In this document: positions 25,687 to 35,275 of the stretch, piece after piece
Layout: the number at the start of each line of letters is the position of its first letter
Position numbering within the stretch: the first letter of the stretch is position 1
NCBI GenBank assembly: GCA_023435895.1
Contig: JAEZLH010000023.1
Location: 1 to 64,000, forward strand
Length of the DNA stretch: 64,000 nt
Origin: Bacillota bacterium
Lineage (GTDB): Bacteria > Bacillota > Clostridia > Lachnospirales > Lachnospiraceae
Reading direction: 5' to 3'
Program-made: the position numbers and the translations under genes
Notes under the pieces: model-generated
Told to the model about the DNA's origin: nothing
The model's input: only the letters and a program-made list of their open reading frames with translations
The model's database searches: none

Positions 25687-27252
25687 ATGGGAAATCAGTA
25701 TGATTCAATGACTCTTGTAAATCTAAGAGAATTGGCAAAAGAAAAGGGACTTAAAAATATAACCGCTCTTAAAAAAAGTGAATTGATTGAGAGCTTATTG
25801 AGATTGGATTCAGAGGTCGTTCCAAATAATCCAATGAAAGTAGAAACACTGCAAAAGGATAAGACATCTGTGGAGAGTAAGCAAGTTGTAAAGCAGGTAA
25901 TTATGAAACAAGAAGAAAGCAAACAGGCTGAGGTAAAACAGGAAGAAGTAAGACCGTTTGAGTCAAAGCAGGATGAAGTAAAGCAAAGCGAAGTAAAAGT
26001 TGGATATAATAAGAATGCAGAGACGGCAAAGTCAGATATAAAGATCGAACAAGGACAGCAGGATGTGTTACTAGGAAAAGAGGAAAGAAAACCAAGTTCG
26101 CATAACGAGATGGAACAGTTGGATAGTGGTGAAACCAAGGTGGGAATTCTTGAGGTACTTCCTGACGGCTATGGTTTTATTCGATGTGATAACTATCTTC
26201 CAGGAGAGAATGATGTTTATGTATCACCAGCTCAAATCCGCCGTTTTAATCTCAAAACCGGTGATATCGTAAGTGGTAATACAAGAATTAAAAGTCAGAA
26301 CGAAAAATTTAGTGCACTATTATATATTAAGTCGGTGAATGGTTTTCATCCCAATGAAGCTCAAAAAAGAAAAAGATTTGAAGATCTTACACCGATTTTC
26401 CCGAATAATCGAATTCATTTGGAGACACCCGGAACAGGGGTGGCAATGAGAATGGTAGATCTTGTATCACCAATCGGCAAGGGGCAAAGAGGTATGATTG
26501 TATCCCAGCCGAAGGCAGGTAAGACAACCCTTCTAAAGCAGATCGCAAAAGCATTAACAAGAAATCATCCGGATATGAAGCTGATCATTCTGTTAATCGA
26601 CGAGCGACCTGAGGAAGTAACAGATATTAAAGAATCCATTGAAGGCAAGAATGTTGAAGTTATCTATTCCACCTTTGACGAGTTGCCTGATAATCATAAA
26701 AGAGTTTCTGAAATGGTAATTGAACGTGCCAAGAGACTGGTAGAGCATAAGCAAGAGGTTGTGATATTATTAGATAGTATTACAAGACTTGCCAGAGCAT
26801 ACAATCTTACCGTTCAGCCAAGTGGTCGTACCTTGTCAGGTGGTTTGGACCCGGCAGCACTCCATATGCCGAAAAAGTTCTTTGGAGCTGCAAGAAATAT
26901 GCGTGAAGGCGGAAGCTTGACTATTCTTGCTACGGCACTTGTTGAAACGGGAAGCAGAATGGATGATGTGGTCTTTGAAGAATTTAAGGGAACGGGTAAC
27001 ATGGAGTTGGTACTCGACCGTAGCTTGTCAGAAAAACGTATCTTCCCGGCAATTGACTTGCAAAGATCCAGCACCAGAAGAGATGATTTGCTGCTTACGC
27101 AACCAGAGATGGAAGCAACCTACTTAATGCGTAAAGCACTATCCGGTATGAAGTCCGATGAAGCCTTGGAACGCATTATTGATATGTTCTTAAGAACAAA
27201 GACGAATAATGAATTTATAGAGATCATTAAAAAGACGAAAATCGTTGGATAG
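25687..27252 (+). CDS. rho: Transcription termination factor Rho
   Basis: 521 aa. Rho_N/SAP-like domain at about 5-42, cold-shock RNA-binding domain at about 153-218 (GILEVLPDGYGFIR), then the RecA-like ATPase with Walker A SQPKAGKT near 275-282 and DERPEEVTD near 307. Between the first two domains is a roughly 100-residue Lys/Gln/Glu/Ser-rich insert with repeats such as SKQ-EVKQ-EV. Such inserts occur in other Gram-positive Rho proteins and may extend RNA binding. AAAGGAGC lies 8 nt before ATG. The downstream rpmE may be read from the same transcript. Confidence 0.97.
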   Translation: MGNQYDSMTLVNLRELAKEKGLKNITALKKSELIESLLRLDSEVVPNNPMKVETLQKDKTSVESKQVVKQVIMKQEESKQAEVKQEEVRPFESKQDEVKQSEVKVGYNKNAETAKSDIKIEQGQQDVLLGKEERKPSSHNEMEQLDSGETKVGILEVLPDGYGFIRCDNYLPGENDVYVSPAQIRRFNLKTGDIVSGNTRIKSQNEKFSALLYIKSVNGFHPNEAQKRKRFEDLTPIFPNNRIHLETPGTGVAMRMVDLVSPIGKGQRGMIVSQPKAGKTTLLKQIAKALTRNHPDMKLIILLIDERPEEVTDIKESIEGKNVEVIYSTFDELPDNHKRVSEMVIERAKRLVEHKQEVVILLDSITRLARAYNLTVQPSGRTLSGGLDPAALHMPKKFFGAARNMREGGSLTILATALVETGSRMDDVVFEEFKGTGNMELVLDRSLSEKRIFPAIDLQRSSTRRDDLLLTQPEMEATYLMRKALSGMKSDEALERIIDMFLRTKTNNEFIEIIKKTKIVG

Positions 27253-27382
27253 CCCAGTTTTTAGGTATTGCATTCGATTTCAACCTATGCTATAATTTAA
27301 AAGCTGTTTATTAGATTGGAAATATTATAATAATTTTGTAATATGATCGATCAATATGTTTCGAATGTGAAGAGGTGAAAAC

Positions 27383-27589
27383 ATGAAAGAAGGAATCCAT
27401 CCCAAATATCATCAGGCTAAAGTTGTTTGCAACTGCGGTAACGAATTTGTAACAGGATCCACAAAGGAAGATATCCACGTAGAAATTTGTTCTAAGTGTC
27501 ATTCTTTCTATACAGGTCAGCAGAAAGCTGCTACTGCTCGTGGTGCAATCGATAAGTTCAACCGTAAGTATGGTTTAGGTAATAAATAG
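27383..27589 (+). CDS. rpmE: 50S ribosomal protein L31 (zinc-binding type)
   Basis: 68 aa. Starts MKEGIHPKYH and carries CNCGN near residue 16 and CSKCH near 36, the four-Cys zinc form of L31. It sits on the large subunit central protuberance. AAGAGGTG precedes ATG. Located after rho as in many Firmicutes. Confidence 0.97.
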   Translation: MKEGIHPKYHQAKVVCNCGNEFVTGSTKEDIHVEICSKCHSFYTGQQKAATARGAIDKFNRKYGLGNK

Positions 27590-27671
27590 TAGAAGAAATT
27601 CTATTAGCATCATAGCTTGAGAAATCAAAGGTTATATGGAGAACATATAACAAATCAAATTGATACATTAA

Positions 27672-27707
27672 AAATTGGGTTGAGGTTTACTCCTCAGCCT
27701 ATTTTTA
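27672..27707 (+). terminator. Intrinsic terminator after rpmE
   Basis: Stem AATTGGGTTGAGG / CCTCAGCCTATTT with loop TTTACT and a following T run. Confidence 0.85.
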
Positions 27708-27846
27708 AATAGGAACGAAAGGTCAGACCATTACAAGAATCGTTAAAATGCAGGTTTCCTTTCGTGCGCAGGAAAAGGGATAAGTTGCTAAATAAACTGG
27801 CAGGTGCCAAAAGGGGCTTGCAAATAAGAAAGGTTCAGGTGAAAAA

Positions 27847-29460
27847 ATGAAACCATCAGGCATTGGGGGCATGGCTGTAATGGAAGGCGTTATGATGAAG
27901 AACAAAGACACATACGCCGTAGCAGTACGTAAACCAAATAATGAAATCGTAGTTGAAAAGAATGTTCACAAAGATTTTTCTGACAAGTTAAAATTATTTA
28001 AACTTCCGGTTTTCCGTGGAATCCTGGCTTTTATTGATTCATTGGTTCTAGGAATAAAAGTACTTAATTTTTCTGCAAGCTTTTTTGAAGAAGAAGAAAC
28101 AGAAAAAACTAAAAAATCAAAGAAGAAAAAGAAGAAAGATGACTTTTCGGATTATGAAATAGATGAACTATCTGCAACGAATTTTCAGGAAGAGTTGAAT
28201 GCAGAAGATTCCAAAAAAGATGAACGAGCAAATGCGTTAATGATGTTGTCAGCGGTTCTGTTTTCTATTGTGTTATCCATTGCACTTTTTATGGTTCTCC
28301 CTGTTTTCTTATCAGATTTGTTTAAGAGATTTCATTTAACTAGCAATGGAGCTCTGATTAATTTTCTGGAAGGCATAATACGTTTTGCAATCTTTATTGG
28401 TTATGTGTTTTTGGCTTCTAGGCTGAATGAAATCAAAAGAGTTTTTATGTATCATGGAGCAGAGCATAAAACAATTAATTGTATAGAGCATGGATATGAA
28501 CTTACAGTTGAGAATGTAAGAAAACAGTCAAAAGAACATAAGCGTTGCGGTACCAGCTTTACATTACTTGTAATCTTAATCAGCTTAATTTTCTTTATGA
28601 TTATTCCGGTTCATGGTCTGTTATGGAAAATCATATCCAGAATCGTATTTGTTCCGTTTATTGCGGGTGTATCCTATGAGTTTATCCGTCTGGCAGGAAG
28701 AAGCGAAAGTAGAGTTGTAGAAATTATAAGCAAGCCGGGTCTTTGGATGCAGGCACTGACCACAAAAGAGCCGGATGATTCTATGATAGAAGTAGCAATA
28801 AAATCTGTTGATGCAGTATTCGATTGGAAAGCTTTTTTGAAGGAGAATAAAGAAAGTGTTCAAGAGGAGGCTGCCGGTATGGAAGCAGATTCCGTTAAGC
28901 AGATGAAGACGAAAGAAATATCTCAGTCAGCGGAAGCTTCAGAGATAAATATCGAATCTGAGAAACAGACAAAACCGGTTAATCAAACCAGAAAGTCTTC
29001 CGGTTCCAAGAATGCCTCTGAGAGTAAGAAAACAACTGTGAAAAGGGAATCTACGTTACAGGAGCAAGTAGTTGCGACGAAAGAAACAAATCAGGATGTA
29101 GTGATAGCAGATAAAGAGAATATGGTAGAAGCGGAGGGTACAGCAGTAGAGAAGAAGACTTCCACAACCAAACGTACTACCAGAACCAAGAAAACAGATG
29201 TTTCAGAAAATCCAATTGTTGCTGAGGAAACAGCGGCAACGGAGACAGTTGGTGTAGAAACATTAGAAGAGACAACTATTCAAGATATAACAGAGGGTGC
29301 TAAAAAACCAACAAGAACCAGAAAGTCCAGCACAACAGCAAAGTCTACTGGGTCTACAAAGTCCGCAGGGACAACAAAGCCAGCATCAACTAAGAAAGTG
29401 CCAAAAGTTGATGAAGAGGACGATGAGATATTAAAAGCATTGGATAAATTCTTTGACTAG
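27847..29460 (+). CDS. DUF1385 membrane protein with long Lys/Thr-rich C-terminal tail
   Basis: 537 aa. Residues 1-310 are the DUF1385 domain: the start PSGIGGMAVMEGVMMKN, a Lys-rich insert KKSKKKKKKDD near 95, membrane helices near 135-160 and 175-195, the conserved YHGAEHKTINCIEHG near 200, and a third membrane region near 240-280. Residues about 325-537 are low complexity (Lys, Thr, Ser, Glu, Ala) and end with an acidic stretch. The domain's function is unknown, but it commonly lies before prmC in clostridia, as here (50 nt gap). The tail is longer than in typical members, from memory. Confidence 0.85.
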   Translation: MKPSGIGGMAVMEGVMMKNKDTYAVAVRKPNNEIVVEKNVHKDFSDKLKLFKLPVFRGILAFIDSLVLGIKVLNFSASFFEEEETEKTKKSKKKKKKDDFSDYEIDELSATNFQEELNAEDSKKDERANALMMLSAVLFSIVLSIALFMVLPVFLSDLFKRFHLTSNGALINFLEGIIRFAIFIGYVFLASRLNEIKRVFMYHGAEHKTINCIEHGYELTVENVRKQSKEHKRCGTSFTLLVILISLIFFMIIPVHGLLWKIISRIVFVPFIAGVSYEFIRLAGRSESRVVEIISKPGLWMQALTTKEPDDSMIEVAIKSVDAVFDWKAFLKENKESVQEEAAGMEADSVKQMKTKEISQSAEASEINIESEKQTKPVNQTRKSSGSKNASESKKTTVKRESTLQEQVVATKETNQDVVIADKENMVEAEGTAVEKKTSTTKRTTRTKKTDVSENPIVAEETAATETVGVETLEETTIQDITEGAKKPTRTRKSSTTAKSTGSTKSAGTTKPASTKKVPKVDEEDDEILKALDKFFD

Positions 29461-29510
29461 GAACAAAGTCAGGAAGATGTTAACCTGCCATATAAAGTTG
29501 AGGAATTAGA

Positions 29511-30341
29511 ATGATGACATACATTGATTTATTTAATTTTGCACGAAAGAGCTTAAGGAAACATGAGATAGCGGATGCCGATGTGGATGCATGGTATCTG
29601 CTTTCCCATGTTTTTCAAATGAGCAGAACAGAGTATCTGATGAGGCAAGGCGAATTGGCTGATGAGGATAGAACAGCTCATTTTCAACAGTTGGTTGAAC
29701 TTCGCGCAAAGCATATACCTTTGCAGCATATCATAGGTACACAGGAATTCATGGGTTTGGAATTTGATGTAACTCCTGATGTGCTGATTCCAAGGCAGGA
29801 TACTGAAGTACTGGTCGAAGAAGTATTAAAAATATGTAAGGATAAAGCAGTGCTTGATTTATGCACGGGTTCGGGTTGCATTATTATTAGTATTAGCATA
29901 CTTGGCAATCCTTCCAGGGTAGTTGGTGCAGATATATCGGAACGTGCGCTTGAAATAGCTGCAAAAAATGCAGCAAAGAATAAGACTCAGGTGGAATTTA
30001 TACACAGTGATTTGTACGAAAATATTCAAGATGAATATGATATTATTGTATCTAATCCTCCGTATATTCCTACAGGGGAAATTGAGGGACTGATGCCGGA
30101 AGTAAAGGATCATGAGCCTTATATTGCACTGGATGGAAGCAAGGACGGACTTTATTTTTACCGAAAAATCAGCTCAGGATTAAACCGATATCTTCGAAGT
30201 GGTGGAAAAGTTTACTTTGAGATCGGTCATGATCAGGGTGAGGCAGTAAGGCAAATTCTAAGTGAAGAAGGATTCACGGAGATAGAAGTGAAAAAGGATT
30301 TAAGCGGTCTTGACAGAGTGGTGTCAGCAAGAAGGCCGTAA
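29511..30341 (+). CDS. prmC: Release factor glutamine methyltransferase
   Basis: 276 aa. Methylates the Gln of the GGQ motif in release factors. The N-terminal helical domain is followed by a SAM-binding fold with DLCTGSGCI near 120 and the substrate motif SNPPY near 182. It is directly followed by prfA, whose product is its substrate, so the pair is functionally coupled. Starts at tandem ATG codons; GAGGAATT lies upstream. Confidence 0.95.
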   Translation: MMTYIDLFNFARKSLRKHEIADADVDAWYLLSHVFQMSRTEYLMRQGELADEDRTAHFQQLVELRAKHIPLQHIIGTQEFMGLEFDVTPDVLIPRQDTEVLVEEVLKICKDKAVLDLCTGSGCIIISISILGNPSRVVGADISERALEIAAKNAAKNKTQVEFIHSDLYENIQDEYDIIVSNPPYIPTGEIEGLMPEVKDHEPYIALDGSKDGLYFYRKISSGLNRYLRSGGKVYFEIGHDQGEAVRQILSEEGFTEIEVKKDLSGLDRVVSARRP

Positions 30342-30363
30342 TTAGTTTGGAGGAAGAATTAGA

Positions 30364-31437
30364 ATGTTTGACAAGTTAGAAGATATTCTGAGTCGTTATC
30401 AGGAAATTGAAGAAGAGATGATGAATCCTGACATTATGAATGACCAGAATAAATATAGAAAACTTAGAAAAGAACACGCAGATCTAACCGATATCGTGGA
30501 AAAATATAAGGAATATAAGGCGACTCAGAGTAGTATTGAGGAAAGCCTATTAATGTTGGAAGAAGAAACAGATGAAGAAATCAGAGAACTGGCGAAAGAA
30601 GAATTAAATGCATGTAAAATCAATATCGTTAAGATAGAAGAAGACCTTAAGATATTACTTCTTCCAAAGGATCCCAACGATGATAAGAATGTTATCGTGG
30701 AAATCCGTGGAGGAGCAGGCGGTGATGAGGCAGCCTTATTCGCAGCCCAGCTCTACCGTATGTATGTAATGTATGCAGAACGAAACCGTTGGAAGATTGA
30801 TATGATGAATGTCAATGAAAATGGAATCGGTGGCTTTAAAGAAGTCGTATTTATGATTAATGGTCAAGGTGCATACTCAAAATTAAAATATGAGAGCGGC
30901 GTTCACCGTGTGCAGCGTGTTCCCGTTACAGAATCCGGTGGAAGAATTCATACTTCAACCGCTACAGTTGCAATTATGCCTGAGGCGGAAGAAGTGGATG
31001 TATATTTGGATATGAATGATTGTAAGTTCGATGTATTCCGTGCTTCCGGTAATGGTGGACAGTGCGTTAATACAACAGACTCCGCAGTTCGTTTGACTCA
31101 TATACCAACTGGCATTGTAATCTCTTGTCAGGATGAAAAGTCTCAGTTGAAGAATAAAGATAAGGCAATCAGAGTATTACGCTCCAAATTATATGAGATT
31201 GAGCTTGAGAAAGCACAAAGTGCGGAAGCGGAAGCAAGAAAGAGCCAGATTGGTACCGGAGATCGTTCAGAAAAGATTAGAACCTACAATTTCCCTCAGG
31301 GACGCGTTACTGATCATAGAATTAAATTAACGATTCACCAGATTGACGACGTTATGAACGGAGATTTGCAAGAAGTGATAGATAGCTTAATAGCAGCCGA
31401 CCAAGCAGCGAAGTTAAGCAATATGCAAGGTGAATAA
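30364..31437 (+). CDS. prfA: Peptide chain release factor 1
   Basis: 357 aa. Reads UAA and UAG. The stop-codon recognition tripeptide PVT is at 187-189, and the catalytic GGQ at 231-233 lies in GNGGQCVNTTDS. The residues flanking GGQ are Asn and Cys where E. coli has Ala and His. AGGAAGAA lies before ATG. It follows prmC by 22 nt and precedes the SpoU-type methyltransferase by about 35 nt, forming a translation operon. Confidence 0.97.
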   Translation: MFDKLEDILSRYQEIEEEMMNPDIMNDQNKYRKLRKEHADLTDIVEKYKEYKATQSSIEESLLMLEEETDEEIRELAKEELNACKINIVKIEEDLKILLLPKDPNDDKNVIVEIRGGAGGDEAALFAAQLYRMYVMYAERNRWKIDMMNVNENGIGGFKEVVFMINGQGAYSKLKYESGVHRVQRVPVTESGGRIHTSTATVAIMPEAEEVDVYLDMNDCKFDVFRASGNGGQCVNTTDSAVRLTHIPTGIVISCQDEKSQLKNKDKAIRVLRSKLYEIELEKAQSAEAEARKSQIGTGDRSEKIRTYNFPQGRVTDHRIKLTIHQIDDVMNGDLQEVIDSLIAADQAAKLSNMQGE

Positions 31438-31472
31438 TAGCTTTTTTGTATTCAACCATTATGGAGGTTAAT

Positions 31473-32276
31473 GTGAAACCCAGAAATGTGATTACCAGCA
31501 CAGCTAACCCGCAAGTGAAAAATTTGAATTTACTGCAGAAGAAGGCAAAAGCCAGAGATGAGCAGAAAGTTTTCATCATTGAAGGATCTAAGATGTTTGA
31601 GGAAGCTAGAGATGGTAAGATTCTACAGAAGACTTATGTCAGTGAAAGCTTTTATCAGGAGAAAAGTCAGGAAAATCCTGATTATTTTGAAGATATTGAC
31701 TTTGAGATAATTGCAGATTCAATCTTTAAAGAAGTATCCGAAACTCAAACACCCCAGGGGATTATGAGTATTGTGAAGCAACCTAACTATCAACTGGAGG
31801 ATTTAGTGGAACAGGAAGATGCTTGTTTGCTCATCCTAGAGGATATTCGTGATCCCGGAAATTTAGGAACGATGATCCGTACAGCAGAGGGAGCCGGGGT
31901 TAGCGGAGTGATTTTTAATTCATCTACGGTGGATCTGTTTAATCCGAAGGTAATACGTGCAACCATGGGATCCATATATCGTGTTCCTTTTTATCAAGCC
32001 AATGATTTTTATGAAACATTAAGAAAGTTGAAGGATTGCGGTATCACGTTATTTGCAGCGCATCTTCAGGGTGCTCCTTATGATTCAAAGGGAAGCTTTT
32101 GCGAAAAATGTGCCTTTTTAATTGGCAATGAAGCGAATGGTTTAAGCGATAAAGCTTCCGCCTTGGCAGATCGATTAGTGAAAATTCCTATGCAGGGCAA
32201 GGTGGAATCCTTAAATGCAGCTGTGGCTGCAGCAATTTTGATGTATGAGGCTTCCAGTCAAAGGAGAGGCAGATAG
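31473..32276 (+). CDS. TrmH/SpoU family RNA 2'-O-methyltransferase
   Basis: 267 aa from GTG 31473. N-terminal substrate-binding domain (ITSTANPQVKNLNLLQKK; FIIEGSKMFEEA), then the SPOUT knot with EDIRDPGNLGTMIRTAEGAG near 130, IGNEANGLS near 223, and PMQGKVESLNAAVAAAI at the C terminus. It methylates ribose in rRNA or tRNA; the exact site is unknown. GGAGG lies 5 nt before GTG; the upstream in-frame ATG at 31461 overlaps this site and is less likely. Confidence 0.92.
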   Translation: MKPRNVITSTANPQVKNLNLLQKKAKARDEQKVFIIEGSKMFEEARDGKILQKTYVSESFYQEKSQENPDYFEDIDFEIIADSIFKEVSETQTPQGIMSIVKQPNYQLEDLVEQEDACLLILEDIRDPGNLGTMIRTAEGAGVSGVIFNSSTVDLFNPKVIRATMGSIYRVPFYQANDFYETLRKLKDCGITLFAAHLQGAPYDSKGSFCEKCAFLIGNEANGLSDKASALADRLVKIPMQGKVESLNAAVAAAILMYEASSQRRGR

Positions 32277-32774
32277 AACAATCATGACTGAAATGGGATT
32301 ACTTCTTATATTAAGAGGAATTAGTACGATTATCGGCCAATGTCAAAATTAGAAACCGAGTTTAATATTTAAATAAAAGCCATATCTATAAGAGTCAGAA
32401 TACTGCCTTAGAAGATATGGTTTCTTGTTATAATTTACTTATAAGATGTTGAAGTAAAATTGCTCAGTTTATACTGTGACAATGACAATGACATTTAACA
32501 CAAAGCCAAAAAACATCAAATGCATTTCCATAGAAGTATTCATTTTTTGCTTTGCGCAAGTTGTTAATGAGCTCTGTGATAGGGCTTTTGACCCAATATC
32601 TTCATAAAATTGTACTAACTTATATAAAGCATAATAGAATCTTATTGAGAAAGATTAGAATATAATTAGAAAAACTTCCCCTCTCTTGAACTAACGAAGA
32701 ATATTGTATAAAATGAAAGAAACAATAGGGAATATCTAGGAAACATAGAGAAACCGGAGATGGGAGGGCTTACT
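32277..32774. other. Roughly 500-bp intergenic region with a terminator
   Basis: Apart from the hairpin at 32377-32424, the stretch shows only short open frames without ribosome binding sites. No gene called. Confidence 0.5.
32377..32424 (+). terminator. Probable terminator
   Basis: Stem AGCCATATCT / AGATATGGTTT with a 26-nt loop region, then TTTCTTGTT. It is about 100 nt after the methyltransferase stop. Confidence 0.6.
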
Positions 32775-33215
32775 ATGAATTCGATATATTGGATAATAGT
32801 ACTTGCAATACTAATTTTCATCGAAATCCTTACGCTTGGGATTACCACAATCTGGTTTGCCGGAGGAGCACTTGCTGCATTCATCCTATCATTGTTTTAT
32901 GACAATCTTATCGTTGAAATCATCTTATTTTTAGCAGTGTCATTAGCTCTGTTTTACTTTACAAGGCCGTTGGTTATGAAGCAACTGAATGCCTCAAGAA
33001 CCAAATCTACGGCTGAATATCAAGGGGTAATCGGAAAGAGCGCTGTTGTAATGATTGAGATTGATAATATGAAGGGCCTTGGGTTGGTCAGCGTGGACGG
33101 ACAGGAATGGTCTGCAAGATCATTGGATGGAAGTGTAATCAAGAGTGAAACCGTGGTAAGGGTTCAAGGGATTACCGGAACGAAAGTGATTGTTTCGGAG
33201 GTTGTAACGGATTAA
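32775..33215 (+). CDS. NfeD family membrane protein
   Basis: 146 aa from ATG 32775. Two or three N-terminal membrane helices (residues about 3-70) followed by a small beta-barrel OB-like domain (about 85-146: GVIGKSAVVMIEIDNMKGLGLV, GQEWSARS). This is the short NfeD type, which usually works with stomatin/flotillin proteins in membrane domains; no flotillin gene is next to it. GGGAGGGC lies 7 nt before ATG. Confidence 0.85.
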   Translation: MNSIYWIIVLAILIFIEILTLGITTIWFAGGALAAFILSLFYDNLIVEIILFLAVSLALFYFTRPLVMKQLNASRTKSTAEYQGVIGKSAVVMIEIDNMKGLGLVSVDGQEWSARSLDGSVIKSETVVRVQGITGTKVIVSEVVTD

Positions 33216-33324
33216 GAAAAAATTAAGAAATTTAACCTTGATTATGAATTATCCATGGTATATTATAGTGCTAGCTAATTATAGAATTATGGCATGCTTC
33301 GAATATGTCTAATTGGGGGATAGT

Positions 33325-35163
33325 ATGAAACGATTTAAAGAATTAATCACGTCACCATATTTTATTGCATTCTTGTTTGTACTTAAGATGATGATTTATT
33401 ACTCACTTATTCGAGTTACGAACATGGAGATCATTCTAATAGCGGTCAGCCTTATTGTATGGTCAACTATATTTGTTTTATTCGGTAGGTCAGCGATGAA
33501 GAAAAAACGATTTGCTTTTCTAGTTGTTTATTTCTTATTTAGTTTACTGATGTTTTCCGATACAATGTATTATAACTATTATAATCAGACGGTCTCGATT
33601 AAACAATTATGGCAGGCAAAAAGTGTAGCGGCTGTACCGAAGAGCTTTCTTGCAACCTTAATTCCTGCAAGCTTTCTGCTGTTTGTAGATATACCGTTTG
33701 CTTATTATTCTTTTAAAGAAAAAGCAACAAGAGAGAATATCCAGAAATATTTTCCCTGGAAGAAATATAAATATGTGCTATATGCACTTACCGTGGTTTT
33801 TGCCACCTTCATTGCGAATCCATTTCATTCAGCAGCATTTGAACGTGTCAGCTCTACAGAGTTCTTTACCAATCATGTTAATGATGTTTATGAGACCATA
33901 TCTCAGAATATTGTTAAGGAGGAGATGCCAAAAGATCAGATTATACAGGTTCTGAATCAGGATGTGCCTAAGGTCAAGGACAAGAAGTATCATGGAATAG
34001 GAAAAGGCAAGAATTTGGTTGTCATTCAATTGGAAGCAGTACAGAATATGATGATTGGAGCCACATACGAGGGGCAGGAGATTACACCGAATCTCAATCG
34101 TTTGTTGGAGAAGGATACTCTTTACTATGATCGATTTTATTCCAATATCGGGAAAGGCAATACAGCCGATGCGGAATTCTCCAGCTTAAATAGTTTGTAT
34201 CCGGTTATTGATGGAGAAAGCTATCGACTCTATCAAGATGATACATTTAATGGCTTACCTTGGATTATGAGAAAGAATGGTTATTATTCCTTTGCAATTC
34301 ATGGATTTGAGGGTGAATTTTGGAACCGGGAATATATCTATCCGAAGGAAGGCTTCCAGGATTTTTACAGTATGGAAGATCTGAATCAAGATGAAATTAT
34401 CGGCATGGGAATTTCGGACAAATCAATGTTTAAGCAGTTGATTCCCATATTGAAAAAGCAGACAGGACCCTTCTTTACCTTTGCAATCACATTAACGGAT
34501 CACCATCCCTTTGTATTGGAGGAAAAATATAGAACCCTCAAATTGGCACAGAAGGACGAGAAGACAAAATTCGGTGATTACTTAGAGACTGTTCGTTATA
34601 CGGACGAGGCTATTGGTCAGTTTATTGATGAATTAAAGGCGGCAGGGTTATATGATAATACCGTAATCGCGCTCTATGGTGATCATCATGGTATGAACTG
34701 CGGTATGGAGGATGTTAAGTACCGTGTGGATGAATTCCTTGGAAGAACCTATGATTATGACGAAATGCTTAAAGTTCCGCTGATTATTCATGTACCGGGA
34801 AGTGGTGCTCATGAAACAATCTCCACAACCGGCGGGCAAATTGACTTTTTACCCACAATAGCGAATGTTATGGGTGTGGATTATGATAATACTTTTGTCA
34901 TGGGACAGGATTTAACCAATGCAGAGCAAGGCTTTGTGGCGTTTACCTCGTATTTGTTCGGAGGCTCTTTTGCAACCAATGATATCTTGTTTGAGATATC
35001 TAGGGAGGGCATTTTTGAAGGCAGTAGGGCTTGGAAGATTAATACTAATGAACAAGTAGATGCTGCTCTATATAAGAAGGAGTATGATAAAGCTATACTT
35101 CTAAAGGAAACCTCAAAGCAGATATTAGACCAGAATTTAATAGCTCAATATGTGAAACATTAG
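33325..35163 (+). CDS. LTA synthase family membrane sulfatase
   Basis: 612 aa. Five N-terminal membrane helices (residues about 10-185) and an extracellular sulfatase-fold domain. Metal and catalytic signatures: VVIQLEAVQ near 237, catalytic Thr280 in GKGNTADAEFSS, HGFEGEFWNR near 332, and LYGDHHG near 452. LtaS enzymes transfer glycerol phosphate from phosphatidylglycerol to lipoteichoic acid; relatives act as primases or on other anionic polymers. ATG 33325 is chosen over an in-frame TTG at 33313 because GGGGGAT lies just upstream. Monocistronic. Confidence 0.9.
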   Translation: MKRFKELITSPYFIAFLFVLKMMIYYSLIRVTNMEIILIAVSLIVWSTIFVLFGRSAMKKKRFAFLVVYFLFSLLMFSDTMYYNYYNQTVSIKQLWQAKSVAAVPKSFLATLIPASFLLFVDIPFAYYSFKEKATRENIQKYFPWKKYKYVLYALTVVFATFIANPFHSAAFERVSSTEFFTNHVNDVYETISQNIVKEEMPKDQIIQVLNQDVPKVKDKKYHGIGKGKNLVVIQLEAVQNMMIGATYEGQEITPNLNRLLEKDTLYYDRFYSNIGKGNTADAEFSSLNSLYPVIDGESYRLYQDDTFNGLPWIMRKNGYYSFAIHGFEGEFWNREYIYPKEGFQDFYSMEDLNQDEIIGMGISDKSMFKQLIPILKKQTGPFFTFAITLTDHHPFVLEEKYRTLKLAQKDEKTKFGDYLETVRYTDEAIGQFIDELKAAGLYDNTVIALYGDHHGMNCGMEDVKYRVDEFLGRTYDYDEMLKVPLIIHVPGSGAHETISTTGGQIDFLPTIANVMGVDYDNTFVMGQDLTNAEQGFVAFTSYLFGGSFATNDILFEISREGIFEGSRAWKINTNEQVDAALYKKEYDKAILLKETSKQILDQNLIAQYVKH

Positions 35164-35180
35164 AATATACCAAATAGATG

Positions 35181-35221
35181 GCTGTCATAAAACCTGTGAA
35201 ATCGGTTTATGACAGCTTTCT
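35181..35221 (+). terminator. Intrinsic terminator
   Basis: Stem GCTGTCATAAAACC / GGTTTATGACAGC with one bulged base and a 9-nt loop, then TTTCT. Confidence 0.8.
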
Positions 35222-35275
35222 AACAATATCAGCGCAATATGGGTTTTCGCCATTATGGCGAATCGGGAGGAGAGT

